The notes below the pieces were generated by a model that saw only the letters and a program-made list of their open reading frames with translations, was not told the DNA's origin and searched no databases. A DNA stretch of 64,000 nucleotides from the NCBI RefSeq assembly GCF_049116215.1, contig NZ_JAGDZB010000005.1, positions 289,677-353,676 of the forward strand, read 5' to 3'. Positions 24,905-34,196 of this stretch are shown one piece after another. The stretch's first letter is position 1. Each line of letters opens with the position of its first letter. Source of the DNA: Shimia sp049116215 (lineage in GTDB: Bacteria; Pseudomonadota; Alphaproteobacteria; Rhodobacterales; Rhodobacteraceae). Both the position numbers and the translations under genes were made by a program.

Positions 24905-25570
24905 CTATGCGCTGGACGTGACCGCAGTCTCCGGCGGGTGCAGGTGGGCCGTCGATCCGGTGGCAACATGCTCGTATAGGTCGTTGATGTGGGGCATGAC
25001 CATCCGAACACAGCCTGAGCTTGCCCGTCCGCCAATCGACCGAGGGGAAGGCGATCCGTGAATTCTCAGATAGGTATCGCGATTGCCGACGTATAGGTAA
25101 AACGCACGGGATCCCAATGGGTTGGAGGGGCCGCCATTCATACCGTTTTCGTGTTGTTTGTAGACATTTGGTTCGCGTTTGATCATCTGCGCGGTTGGAG
25201 TCCAGGTCGGCCATTTGGTTTTGCGGCGGATTGTATAGGTGCCTGGCTCATAAAGATTGCCTTTGGCAATGGCGACGCCGTATCGCATCGCGGTCCCGTC
25301 ATTTTGAATGTGATATAGATAACGGGCAACGGCGTCGACGTGGATGTCGCCAGGGGTGAGGCCATCGTTGGCTTGAACTATTTGGGGCAGAAATCTGCTG
25401 TGTAGACCCCACGGGTTGGTGGTCGCTGGATCATAGTTTGCGGGGGTCACGTGACGGTCCCAGCTGGCCCATTTCGAGCGATCGGACACCGGGGCGGCCA
25501 TAGCAGCAGGGGCCAATGGTGCTGAGAACAAGGCGGCAGAGGTGATCAGGAAGTGTCGGCGGGTCAGCAT
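24905..25570 (-). CDS. L,D-transpeptidase (YkuD domain), exported
   Basis: 221 residues from ATG 25570, which gives a twin-arginine-like signal (MLTRRHFLITSAALFSAPLAPAAMAA). AGGGA lies upstream. The longer frame to 25810 has no signal peptide or ribosome site. The YkuD catalytic signature is present: His in IHGSPSP, then SIGGRASSGCVRM with the nucleophile Cys and following Arg. Such enzymes make 3-3 crosslinks in peptidoglycan or attach lipoproteins. A lipoprotein gene lies immediately downstream and convergent. Confidence 0.9.
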   Translation of the reverse strand: MLTRRHFLITSAALFSAPLAPAAMAAPVSDRSKWASWDRHVTPANYDPATTNPWGLHSRFLPQIVQANDGLTPGDIHVDAVARYLYHIQNDGTAMRYGVAIAKGNLYEPGTYTIRRKTKWPTWTPTAQMIKREPNVYKQHENGMNGGPSNPLGSRAFYLYVGNRDTYLRIHGSPSPRSIGGRASSGCVRMVMPHINDLYEHVATGSTAHLHPPETAVTSSA

Positions 25571-25895
25571 GTCAAATGTCCCTAAGAAGAATTCAGAGTC
25601 GCAGTCTAGTGGGTAATATACTGCCTCAGAAGTCAATTTTTTGTGTGGCAACGCTATGAGGTGGTGCTGGCGCGAAGCGCAAGAGGCAGAGCTGTATTGG
25701 CGATGCGACGTTGCTGATCGGTGCTGCCCGATTGGGCCCGCTCCAGCAAAGTGTTTGTCCAAACTGCCCGGATTTGGGCTCCGGTCACGGTTCAAAATCC
25801 AAGCGGGCATGCGTCAGTACTTCGCAACAATCTCCTTGACACAAAGCTCCCATTGATCTCAAAAATGTCCAACATTTTTAGTTTTGGGCGACAAA

Positions 25896-26567
25896 ATGAT
25901 CCTCCGGCGTGACACACAGGAAGATGACACAGTCATCGCGATGCTCGCGGCAGCATTGCGGCGTGACATCTCTTTTGGGACGTTGCTGCCGGATCAAAAG
26001 CTCAAGCTGCAAAGTTTGCGTGCGCGGTACGGCGGATCAAACCACTCCATGCGTGAAACCCTGCGTGTTCTCACCGCGGAAGGATTGGTGGAGGCGACGT
26101 CGCAGCGTGGGTTTCGAGTAGCCTCTGCCACCGAGGACGATGTGCGCGACATTCTGATGGTGCGCACGGAAATTGAGAAGCTGGCCATTGGGCTGGCCAT
26201 CGACCTTGGGGATGTGGCTTGGGAAGGGCGCGTCATTGCTGCACATCATGCCCTGCGAAAAGCAGAAACACGTGTGATCGAGGTTTCAGATGATTTGGCC
26301 GCGCTTGAATGGGACGAGGCTTGCCGTGCTTTTTCTTACGCCTTGATTGACGCGTGCGGTAGCCCGCGGCTGATTGATCTGCAACGCAAATTATACAACC
26401 AAAGCCGACGCTTTCTCTTGGCGTTGCTAAGAGAAAACCAACTGGACTTTGACCGCCGTTGCACGCGTCAGAAGGCGCTTGTCGATGCGGTTTTGGCCAG
26501 AGACAGCGCCGCCGCACAGGCGGCTTTGGCTGAAGATATCAAATCGGAATTACAACCGGACATCTGA
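25896..26567 (+). CDS. GntR family regulator (FCD type)
   Basis: 223 residues. The N-terminal winged helix (VIAMLAAALRRDISFGTLLP then SNHSMRETLRVLTAEGLVEA) is followed by an FCD effector-binding domain (VRDILMVRTEIEKLAIGLAI). ATG 25896 is used; a TTG four codons upstream is less likely. The ribosome site is weak. It precedes an ABC importer operon in the same direction by 23 bases and is probably its regulator, responding to an organic acid or amine ligand that cannot be named from sequence. Confidence 0.85.
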   Translation: MILRRDTQEDDTVIAMLAAALRRDISFGTLLPDQKLKLQSLRARYGGSNHSMRETLRVLTAEGLVEATSQRGFRVASATEDDVRDILMVRTEIEKLAIGLAIDLGDVAWEGRVIAAHHALRKAETRVIEVSDDLAALEWDEACRAFSYALIDACGSPRLIDLQRKLYNQSRRFLLALLRENQLDFDRRCTRQKALVDAVLARDSAAAQAALAEDIKSELQPDI

Positions 26568-26590
26568 AAAAAGATCATTGGGAGGATAAT

Positions 26591-27604
26591 GTGATCAAAT
26601 TTACTCGCCGTAAGGCCCTGGCCCTGATGGGCGGCACTGTTGCAGCAAGTGGCCTGGCCGCGCCGGCACTGGCCATGAACAAGAAAATCAAAGTGGGTGC
26701 GCTGCGCTTCACATCCCACTCCGGCAACTTTGTGGCCTTTGAACGCGGCTACTTTACCGAGGCAGGTCTGGACGTGGAGTTCGAATTTTTCCAGGCGGCT
26801 CAGCCCATGGCCGTGGCAATTGCCAGCGGGGACATTGATTACGCCGTGACCGCGATTTCCGGTGGTTTGATCAGCCTGGCTGACAAGGGCGCCATCAAGG
26901 TGATTGGCGGCGCGTTGCAAGAAGAGGCGGGCATCGATGGTCAGAAATATCTGATTTCGGATGCGTCTTACCAGGCAGGTGTTCAGAGCTTGAAAGACCT
27001 CAATGGTAAGAAATACGCCATCACGCAGGCCGGATCGTCTTTCCACTATATGGGCGCCAAGATGGCAGCTGCCGAAGGCATCGATTTGAACTTTACGCCG
27101 CTGCAAAAAGTGGGCGCCATCATTGGTGCGATGAAGTCCGGTCAGGTGGATGGCTGGTCGATTGTGCCCCATATTGCCAAACCGCTGGCCAAGGCGGGCG
27201 CGTGGCACATTGCTGGTAACGTGGCGGATTACATCCCGGATTATCAGGTCACCACTGTGTTCACCTCCGCCAACAACGCCGCCAATGAGCGTGGCCAGAC
27301 CGAGAGCTTCCTGGCGGGCTTCTCCAAAGGTGTGAATGACTACTCTGCGGCGATGATCGATGGCACCGCCGATCAGGACGAAATGGTCGATCTGATCCAC
27401 AAATATGTCTACACGGATCGCGAGCGGGCCAAGGCCGCAGGCTCTATCATCAATGGCACGATGCGCATCAGCTCCGGTGCCGCATTGAACCTGGCCTCTG
27501 TTCAGGATCAGCTGAGCTGGTTCCAATCTGAGAGTCTGGTGGGCAAGGACATCACGCTCGACACGCTTGTGGACAGCTCTTACGTGAAAACAATCGGCGG
27601 CTAA
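26591..27604 (+). CDS. ABC transporter substrate-binding protein, NMT1/SsuA-like
   Basis: 337 residues. The start is GTG 26591, fixed by GGAGG at 26581-26585; the overlapping ATG leads straight to a stop. A twin-arginine-type signal is present (FTRRKALALMGGTVAASGLAAPALA). The mature part has the NMT1/SsuA/TauA fold signature (VGALRFTSHSGNFVAFERGYF, then FFQAAQPMAVAIASGDIDYAV). It captures a small organic solute in the periplasm; nitrate, sulfonate and pyrimidine binders share this fold, so the substrate is undetermined. It is followed by cognate ATPase and permease genes. Confidence 0.88.
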   Translation: MIKFTRRKALALMGGTVAASGLAAPALAMNKKIKVGALRFTSHSGNFVAFERGYFTEAGLDVEFEFFQAAQPMAVAIASGDIDYAVTAISGGLISLADKGAIKVIGGALQEEAGIDGQKYLISDASYQAGVQSLKDLNGKKYAITQAGSSFHYMGAKMAAAEGIDLNFTPLQKVGAIIGAMKSGQVDGWSIVPHIAKPLAKAGAWHIAGNVADYIPDYQVTTVFTSANNAANERGQTESFLAGFSKGVNDYSAAMIDGTADQDEMVDLIHKYVYTDRERAKAAGSIINGTMRISSGAALNLASVQDQLSWFQSESLVGKDITLDTLVDSSYVKTIGG

Positions 27605-27616
27605 AACCGCTCTCTG

Positions 27617-27640
27617 GTGGGGCAGCACAGGCTGCCCCAC
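27617..27640 (+). other. intercistronic stem-loop after substrate-binding gene
   Basis: A perfect 10-bp inverted repeat (GTGGGGCAGC with GCTGCCCCAC), loop ACAG, lies between the binding-protein and ATPase genes with no T-run. Such hairpins commonly protect the upstream mRNA so that binding protein exceeds transporter. Confidence 0.6.
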
Positions 27641-27662
27641 TGCAGACTATTTGAGGCAGACA

Positions 27663-28430
27663 ATGGACATCAGGCTTGAGGGCATTGGCCATTCTTACGA
27701 TGATTTTGAGGTGATGCGTGACATCACCCTCGACATCCCCAACCAACAAATCATCTGTATCGTTGGCCCTTCGGGCTGCGGGAAATCTACGTTGTTGCGG
27801 TTCATTGGTGGACTGGAGCGCCCGCAATGCGGCCAGGTGCTGCAAGTTGGGGACGCGCCCAAAGACTGTCTCAATCCACTGACCTATATTTTTCAGGACT
27901 TTGCGCTGCTGCCATGGCGCACGGTCAAAGGTAACATCTCGCTTGTGTTGGAAGATCACGGTATTCGTGGGGCTGCTGCCCGCGAGATCATCGAGGACGT
28001 GCTTGCGCGCACCAAACTCACCGATTTTGCCAAGGCGCTTCCCAAACAGTTGTCTGGCGGTATGAAGCAACGGGTGGCCATTGCGCGCGCTCTGGCGGTG
28101 AAGCCTGCGGTGATGTTGATGGACGAGCCTTTGTCAGCGCTGGACAGCCAAACCCGCGAGCTATTGATGGATGATCTGGTGAATCTCTGGTCTCGACAAC
28201 CGTTCACCGCCGTCTATGTCACGCATAATTTGGCTGAAGCCGTGCGCCTTGGGCATAAAGTTGTTGTGTTGTCGCGCCGTCCTGGCCAAATCCGTGAGAT
28301 TGTCGAGATCGACAAACCTTTGGCAGAGCGCGCCTTTGGTGATGCTGATTTGGACGCCTATCAGAAACGCTTGTGGAACCTGATGCGCGATGAAGCCCGC
28401 GCCGCAGATGAGGAACTGATCCATGTCTGA
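27663..28430 (+). CDS. ABC transporter ATP-binding protein, SsuB/TauB-like
   Basis: 255 residues from ATG 27663 (TGAGG upstream; the in-frame TTG at 27651 is rejected). Walker A GPSGCGKS, Q-loop YIFQDFALLPW, signature LSGGMKQRVAIARAL, Walker B VMLMDEPLSALD and the switch His (YVTHN) are all intact. It energises import with the neighbouring permease and binding protein, and overlaps the permease start by 8 bases. Confidence 0.92.
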   Translation: MDIRLEGIGHSYDDFEVMRDITLDIPNQQIICIVGPSGCGKSTLLRFIGGLERPQCGQVLQVGDAPKDCLNPLTYIFQDFALLPWRTVKGNISLVLEDHGIRGAAAREIIEDVLARTKLTDFAKALPKQLSGGMKQRVAIARALAVKPAVMLMDEPLSALDSQTRELLMDDLVNLWSRQPFTAVYVTHNLAEAVRLGHKVVVLSRRPGQIREIVEIDKPLAERAFGDADLDAYQKRLWNLMRDEARAADEELIHV

Positions 28431-29220
28431 GACTTCCAAACGCACGGTTGCCTTCCGCGGCGGAGGATTTGCCCCCAAACCCCAGGCCTGGATTGGCGTG
28501 ATGGTGTTTGTGGTGCTGATCCTGGTGGCGGAATGGGGCACACGATCGGGCTGGATTTCGGCGCTCACGCTGCCCAAGCCCTCTGATGTTTTGGAGACCT
28601 TCCGGCAACTCTATGCCAGCGGACTTTTGTTCCAGCACCTCGGCCCTTCGTTGGCCCGTCTTGTTGTTGGGGCCACCCTTGGTGTCAGTATCGGCATCTC
28701 AGTTGGGGTGTTGATTGGACTGTTTTCCTATGTGCGCTCGGGACTTGTCCCGCTGATTGCCGCGATCTTCCCAATTCCCAAAATAGCACTCTTGCCGTTG
28801 TTTGTGATCTGGTTTGGGATTGGTGAAGGGTCAAAATATGCGCTCATCGCCTTTGGCACATTTACCCCAACAGTGGTCGCCACCTACGGGGCCGTCGACA
28901 ATGTGGACCGGACCCTGATCCGAATGGGCCAGAGCTTTGGCCTGTCCTGGTGGTCCATTGTGCGTAAGATCATATTGCCCGGAGCCTTGCCTGGTATCCT
29001 GTCGGGCCTGCGCATCAGCTTGTCGATTGCGATTATCCTGCTGGTCGCAGCAGAGATGTTGGGCGCGCAATACGGGATTGGTGCCTATATCCTGGAGGCC
29101 GGTTCGCTGTACGATCTTGAACGGTTGTTTGCGGGCGTGGTGATCCTGTCGCTGATGGGGGTGATCGTGAACGCCATCATCAGCTTCATTGAACGGCGCA
29201 TGTTGGGGTGGCGATCGTAG
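28423..29220 (+). CDS. ABC transporter permease, SsuC/TauC-like
   Basis: 265 residues with about six membrane helices and the BPD_transp_1 EAA-type loop (LIRMGQSFGLSWWSIVRKIILPGALP). It is the last gene of the importer operon. The hut regulator follows 113 bases later, so the importer might bring in a hut-related substrate, but the binding-protein fold does not point to histidine. Confidence 0.9.
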   Translation: MSETSKRTVAFRGGGFAPKPQAWIGVMVFVVLILVAEWGTRSGWISALTLPKPSDVLETFRQLYASGLLFQHLGPSLARLVVGATLGVSIGISVGVLIGLFSYVRSGLVPLIAAIFPIPKIALLPLFVIWFGIGEGSKYALIAFGTFTPTVVATYGAVDNVDRTLIRMGQSFGLSWWSIVRKIILPGALPGILSGLRISLSIAIILLVAAEMLGAQYGIGAYILEAGSLYDLERLFAGVVILSLMGVIVNAIISFIERRMLGWRS

Positions 29221-29333
29221 GGGCATGTTGGCCATGAAGATGTCAGGTGGTCGCTTCAGTAAGGAATAAATCGGGTTTATTCTTTTTAAGTACAGACTAA
29301 AGTGGACATCCCACACGATGAGGATGTGCCTGC

Positions 29334-30023
29334 ATGAAAACCGCCTTTCGCGATGTGAAGGAAGAAATCCGGCGCCGGATTGTGCAAGGCGTTTGGGGGC
29401 CGGATGATCTGTTGCCCAATGAAGTGGATTTGGCTGCTGAATTTGGTTGCGCCCGTGCCACGGTCAACCGGGCGATGCGCGAGCTGGCAGACGAGGGGTT
29501 GGTGGAGCGCAAACGCAAAGCGGGCACACGGGTTTTGCCGTCGCCGGTGCGTCAGGCGCGGTTTCACATTCCAATTGTACGCAAAGAGATCGAGGGGCGA
29601 GGCGCCCAGTATCGCTATGCGCTGGTGAACCGCGAAATCATCGACACGCCAGATTGGTTGCGGGCGCGGTTGGGGTTGGAGGCAGGCGGGAAGGTGTTAC
29701 ATCTGACCTGCATGCACTACGGCGATAGCAGCCCGTATCAGTTTGAAGACCGGTGGATCAACCTGACAGCCTTGCCACAGGCGGCAGAGGCGGATTTTGG
29801 CACGGTTGGGCCAAATGAGTGGCTGATTGCCGAGGTGCCGTATTCCGATGCGGAGATCAGTTTTTCAGCGCTGACTGCGGAAGCGGAGATCGCCAAACAT
29901 CTCGGCTGTGCCGAAGGCGATCCGCTGTTTCTGGCGGAGCGGTCGACCTGGTTTGAAACCCGCGCGATCACCTATGTGCGTTTGGTGTTTCAGCGCGGGT
30001 ATCGGATGACCACGCGGTATTAA
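29334..30023 (+). CDS. hutC: histidine utilization repressor, GntR family (UTRA type)
   Basis: 229 residues. A GntR winged helix (PNEVDLAAEFGCARATVNRAMRELADEGLVERKRKAGTRV, residues about 28-67) is followed by a UTRA ligand domain that in HutC senses urocanate. C-terminal blocks such as VRLVFQRGYRMTTRY match the HutC group. ATG 29334 follows GAGGA by about 9 bases. It is convergent with hutF and likely represses the hut genes; a candidate operator lies between hutF and hutI. Confidence 0.9.
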   Translation: MKTAFRDVKEEIRRRIVQGVWGPDDLLPNEVDLAAEFGCARATVNRAMRELADEGLVERKRKAGTRVLPSPVRQARFHIPIVRKEIEGRGAQYRYALVNREIIDTPDWLRARLGLEAGGKVLHLTCMHYGDSSPYQFEDRWINLTALPQAAEADFGTVGPNEWLIAEVPYSDAEISFSALTAEAEIAKHLGCAEGDPLFLAERSTWFETRAITYVRLVFQRGYRMTTRY

Positions 30024-30025
30024 AC

Positions 30026-31390
30026 TCATAGCCCGTCGCGCAGCGGTTTGACGGCTTTGCGGTAGTCGGCTGTGATCTTTTCGCCGTGGATGTGGCGGCC
30101 GTGCTGTACCATATGACGACCGGCAGACCAGACGTCCGTAATCATGCGGTTGTCGCCGGTGAACACAAAGCTGTCCAGCAGGGTGTCGCCTTGAACACCA
30201 GTGAGGTCGAGATGGCCTGTGTCGAGTGCCAATAAGTCTGCCCAGGCGCCAACTTCCAGCTTGCCGGAACCGCGTCCGGCGGCTTGGGCACCACCTGTGC
30301 AGATCGCGTCAAACAGGCGGTGGCCGGTTGACAGGTCTGCTGTGGCAAGGGCGGCGCGGGTATGATCACGCAGGCGCTGGCTGGTGTCGAGTTGGCGCAG
30401 CTCTTCGGCCATTGAAATACGGATGTTGCTGTCAGACCCTATCGAGATGCGACCGCCGTTGTTCATCCAGCGTACCGCATCAAAAATACCATCCCCGAGA
30501 GACGCCTCTGTGAGCGGGCAGAGCCCTGCGACAGCGCCGGTTTTGGCCAGAGCTTCGGTTTCGTGCGGCAGCATTTGCGTTAGGTGGATCAGGCACCAAC
30601 GGCCGTCAATCGGCAGGTTGTCCAGCGCCCATTCCACCGGGCGGGCGTGCCAGTTGGCTTGCACTTCCTCGACTTCAGGGATTTGCTCAGCGAGGTGCAG
30701 GTGCACCGGGCCATCAGGCACCAGTGCGGCGGCGTTTTGCAGATCTTCTTGCGACACGGCCCGCAGGGAGTGCGGTGCAACACCAAGTTTGGCATCGTTT
30801 GGCAAGGCTTTGAGGGCTGCGCGGGCGTCTTCTACAAGGCGGGCAAACTGCTGTGCATCATTGCCAAAGCGAATTTGTCCGGGGCCGAGGGGGCGTTGGT
30901 CGCAACCGCCAAACTGGTAGTGCACCGGCAAAAGTGTCAGGCCAATGCCGCTGATCTCTGCGGCGGCGGCAATACGTTCAGCCATTTCACCCAAATGGGC
31001 ATACGGCACGCCGCCGGGCTGATGATGCAGGTAATGGAACTCCACGTTGGTGGCAAAACCCGCTTCCAGCATTTCCATCTGAACCAGCGCAGCGATGGCC
31101 TGCACTTGGTCCGGGGTGAGGGCGTCCAGAAAGCGGAACATGAGCTGTCGCCAGGTCCAGAAGCTGTCCGTGGCATGTTTGCCGCGCCGTTCGGTGAGGC
31201 CCGCCATGGCCCGTTGAAAGGCGTGGCTGTGGCTGTTGGCGGGGGCAGGAAATAGGGCGCCGACCTTGTGGCCGTCAGGATTCTGATTGGCCTGCACATC
31301 CGCAATCCGTCCGTCCGCGCCGATTTCCAGCCGGACATCTTTTGCCCAGCCCTCTGCGGTCAGTGCTTGTTCTGCCCAAATGATGCTCAT
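30026..31390 (-). CDS. hutF: formimidoylglutamate deiminase
   Basis: 454 residues, amidohydrolase superfamily. It converts N-formimidoyl-L-glutamate to N-formyl-L-glutamate and ammonia. Metal ligands are visible in NSHSHAFQRAMAG (HxH), LHLAEQ and HLTQ, with the catalytic Asp in GSDSNI. It stands alone on the minus strand, divergent from hutIHGU. Its presence together with hutG marks the five-step pathway rather than direct hydrolysis to formamide. Confidence 0.95.
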   Translation of the reverse strand: MSIIWAEQALTAEGWAKDVRLEIGADGRIADVQANQNPDGHKVGALFPAPANSHSHAFQRAMAGLTERRGKHATDSFWTWRQLMFRFLDALTPDQVQAIAALVQMEMLEAGFATNVEFHYLHHQPGGVPYAHLGEMAERIAAAAEISGIGLTLLPVHYQFGGCDQRPLGPGQIRFGNDAQQFARLVEDARAALKALPNDAKLGVAPHSLRAVSQEDLQNAAALVPDGPVHLHLAEQIPEVEEVQANWHARPVEWALDNLPIDGRWCLIHLTQMLPHETEALAKTGAVAGLCPLTEASLGDGIFDAVRWMNNGGRISIGSDSNIRISMAEELRQLDTSQRLRDHTRAALATADLSTGHRLFDAICTGGAQAAGRGSGKLEVGAWADLLALDTGHLDLTGVQGDTLLDSFVFTGDNRMITDVWSAGRHMVQHGRHIHGEKITADYRKAVKPLRDGL

Positions 31391-31414
31391 GACGGATCCC
31401 CGCTTGACGGATTA

Positions 31415-31430
31415 ATATGTGCAGACATAA
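31415..31430. promoter_or_regulatory. candidate Hut operator between hutF and hutI
   Basis: The palindrome TATGT-GCAG-ACATA (31416-31429), with matching AT flanks, lies in the 77-base divergent space, in position to control both hutF and hutIHGU. HutC sites in other bacteria are AT-rich palindromes with TGT/ACA arms. Assignment is by position and symmetry only. Confidence 0.4.
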
Positions 31431-31467
31431 TGCAAATTAATCTGACTTCGACAAGGGATTCGTCGAC

Positions 31468-32661
31468 ATGCTGCTGACAAATGCCACGCTGGCCACCATG
31501 GTTGAGGGTGCGCCTTATGGGATGATTGAAAACGGGGCGATTGCACTTGAGGGTGACAAGATTGCCTGGGCTGGTCCGCAGGTTGATCTGCCTGAGACCT
31601 ATGCGGGTGCTTCGACGCAGGATTTGGGTGGGCGGCTGGTGACGCCGGCGCTGATTGATTGTCACACACATATTGTGGCGGGCGGCAATCGGGCACGTGA
31701 GTTTGAGATGCGGTTGCATGGCGCAAGCTATGAAGAGATCGCGCGGGCAGGGGGCGGGATTGTCTCGACAGTGAAAGCCACGCGGGCGGCGTCTGAAGAC
31801 GCGTTGCTGGCGGGTGCACTGCCGAAGGTCGACGCGTTGATTGCTGAAGGCACTACGCTCATTGAGGTCAAATCGGGCTACGGCTTGGACTTGGACACGG
31901 AACTGAAGATGTTGCGTGTGGCGCGTCGGATCGAAGCTGTGCGCCCGATCCGGGTCATGACAACCTTCCTTGGGGCCCATGCGGTGCCGCCGGAGTTTGC
32001 CGGACAAGACGACGCCTACATTGACACAGTGTGCCTTCCGGCGCTGCAGGCCGCGCGTGAGGAGGGGCTGGTGGATGCGGTGGATGGATTTTGCGAGGGG
32101 ATCGCGTTTCAACCAGCACAGATCGCACGCGTGTTTGATGTGGCGCGTAAATTGGGGCTGCCGGTCAAGTTACACGCGGAGCAGCTGTCCAATCTTGGTG
32201 GGGCCAAATTGGCCGCCAGTTATGGCGCGCTGAGCGCGGACCACATTGAGTATCTTGATGAGGATGGAGTGGCGGCCATGGCTGCGGCGGGCACCGCCGC
32301 GGTGATCCTGCCCGGGGCGTTTTATACGTTGCGGGAGACGCAAATGCCGCCAATTGAGGCGTTGCGCAAACATGGCGTGCCAATGGCGCTGGCGACGGAT
32401 GCCAATCCCGGCTCCTCGCCGCTGACCTCGCTTCTGTTGACGATGAACATGGGCTGTACGCTGTTTCGCATGACGCCCGAGGAGGCTTTGGCCGGGGTCA
32501 CTCGCAATGCAGCGCTGGCGCTTGGCGCTACGGATTGCGGCACAATTGAAGAGAACAAACTGGCCGATTTGGCCGTGTGGGATGTCAGCCACCCGGCTGA
32601 ACTTGCTTATCGCATCGGGTTCAACCCGTTGCATCAACGTATCTTTGGAGGTCGCGCATGA
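31468..32661 (+). CDS. hutI: imidazolonepropionase
   Basis: 397 residues, amidohydrolase superfamily. It hydrolyses imidazolone-5-propanoate to N-formimidoylglutamate. Signatures: DCHTHIVAGGNRAREFEMR with the HxH metal site, EVKSGYGLDLDTELKMLR, KLHAEQLSN and ATDANPGSSPL. It is first of the hutIHGU operon, and its stop overlaps the hutH start (ATGA). Confidence 0.96.
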   Translation: MLLTNATLATMVEGAPYGMIENGAIALEGDKIAWAGPQVDLPETYAGASTQDLGGRLVTPALIDCHTHIVAGGNRAREFEMRLHGASYEEIARAGGGIVSTVKATRAASEDALLAGALPKVDALIAEGTTLIEVKSGYGLDLDTELKMLRVARRIEAVRPIRVMTTFLGAHAVPPEFAGQDDAYIDTVCLPALQAAREEGLVDAVDGFCEGIAFQPAQIARVFDVARKLGLPVKLHAEQLSNLGGAKLAASYGALSADHIEYLDEDGVAAMAAAGTAAVILPGAFYTLRETQMPPIEALRKHGVPMALATDANPGSSPLTSLLLTMNMGCTLFRMTPEEALAGVTRNAALALGATDCGTIEENKLADLAVWDVSHPAELAYRIGFNPLHQRIFGGRA

Positions 32662-34196
32662 GTGTGTTGGAACTCACCCCTGGCGTTGTGACGCTGGAAC
32701 AGCTGGCGGATGTCTATTGGAATGAGCGTGCCGTGGCGCTTGATCCGGTGTGTAAGCCGGCTGTGGAGGATGCGGCAAAGCGGATTGATGCGGCAGCGGC
32801 TGGAGATGAGGCGGTTTACGGTGTGAACACCGGGTTTGGCAAACTGGCCAGCCTGAAGATCGCACCGGAAGACACGGCCACGTTGCAGCGCAATCTGATC
32901 TTGAGCCATTGCTGTGGGGTTGGAGAAGCGGTGCCGCGTCGGATGGCGCGGTTGATGATGACCCTCAAGCTGCTGAGTTTTGGGCGTGGGGCCAGCGGGG
33001 TGCGTTGGGACTATGTCACGCTGCTACAGGACATGCTGGCCAAAGGTGTGACGCCGGTGATCCCGGCGCAGGGTTCCGTGGGTGCGTCAGGGGATCTGGC
33101 GCCACTCTCGCATATGACTGCAGTGGTGATTGGCGAAGGCGAAGCGGAATACGCGGGGGAAGTCTTGCCCGGAGCGGAGGCGCTGGCGAAAGCCGGGCTC
33201 ACGCCCATTCAGCTTGGCCCCAAAGAAGGCTTGGCCTTTATCAACGGCACGCAGTTTTCCACGGCGTTTGCGTTGGCCGGGCTGTTTGAGGCTTGGCAGT
33301 CGGCACAAAATGCGCTGGTGATTTCCGCCATGTCGACCGACGCGATCATGGGGTCAACTGCGCCGCTGCAGCCAGAAATCCATCAGCTGCGCGGTCAGCG
33401 GGGGCAGATCGAAACGGCGGCGGCCATGCGGGCAATCTTGGCTGGCAGCGAAATCCGCGAAAGCCACCGGGATGACGACAGCCGTGTGCAGGACCCGTAT
33501 TGTATTCGGTGTCAGCCGCAGGTGACAGGCGCCGCGATGGATGTGATCCGACAGGCAGCCGCGACGCTGGAGATCGAGGCCAACGCGGCGACCGACAACC
33601 CACTGGTGCTGACAGAGGCGGGATTGATTGTCTCTGGCGGCAATTTCCATGCGGAGCCAGTTGGGTTCGCTGCGGATATGATTGCCTTGGCGGTGTCCGA
33701 GGTTGGCGCCATTGCCCAGCGGCGCATCGCCTTGATGGTGGACCCAACCCTGAGCCATGACCTGCCGCCGTTTTTGACACCGGAGCCGGGGTTGAATTCT
33801 GGCCTAATGATTGCGGAAGTCACAACAGCAGCGTTGATGAGTGAAAACAAGCACTTGGCCAATCCGTGTGTGACGGATTCAACGCCGACCTCTGCCAATC
33901 AGGAGGATCATGTGTCGATGGCGGCCCATGGTGCACGGCGGTTGATCCAGATGGTCACCAACTTGAACCGTATCTTGGGAGTGGAACTGCTTTGTGCTGC
34001 GCAGGGCATTGAATTCCGCGCGCCTTTGGTGACGTCCGATCCATTGCAAGCCGTGTTGGCACGCTTGCGGCAGGACGTGGCCACGCTTGGTGCGGACCGG
34101 TATATGGCACCAGATTTGGAGGCAGCGGCGAAGTTGGTTTCGGCAGGTGCGCTGACCAAGGCTTGCGGCACATGTCTGCCAGAGCTGAACGCATGA
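32658..34196 (+). CDS. hutH: histidine ammonia-lyase
   Basis: 512 residues. It eliminates ammonia from L-histidine to give urocanate. The MIO prosthetic group would form from A143-S144-G145 in VGASGDLAPLSHM; the catalytic Tyr54 lies in YGVNTGFG. GGAGG precedes ATG 32658, which overlaps the hutI stop. Full family length. Second gene of the operon, although it encodes the first enzyme of the pathway. Confidence 0.97.
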   Translation: MSVLELTPGVVTLEQLADVYWNERAVALDPVCKPAVEDAAKRIDAAAAGDEAVYGVNTGFGKLASLKIAPEDTATLQRNLILSHCCGVGEAVPRRMARLMMTLKLLSFGRGASGVRWDYVTLLQDMLAKGVTPVIPAQGSVGASGDLAPLSHMTAVVIGEGEAEYAGEVLPGAEALAKAGLTPIQLGPKEGLAFINGTQFSTAFALAGLFEAWQSAQNALVISAMSTDAIMGSTAPLQPEIHQLRGQRGQIETAAAMRAILAGSEIRESHRDDDSRVQDPYCIRCQPQVTGAAMDVIRQAAATLEIEANAATDNPLVLTEAGLIVSGGNFHAEPVGFAADMIALAVSEVGAIAQRRIALMVDPTLSHDLPPFLTPEPGLNSGLMIAEVTTAALMSENKHLANPCVTDSTPTSANQEDHVSMAAHGARRLIQMVTNLNRILGVELLCAAQGIEFRAPLVTSDPLQAVLARLRQDVATLGADRYMAPDLEAAAKLVSAGALTKACGTCLPELNA

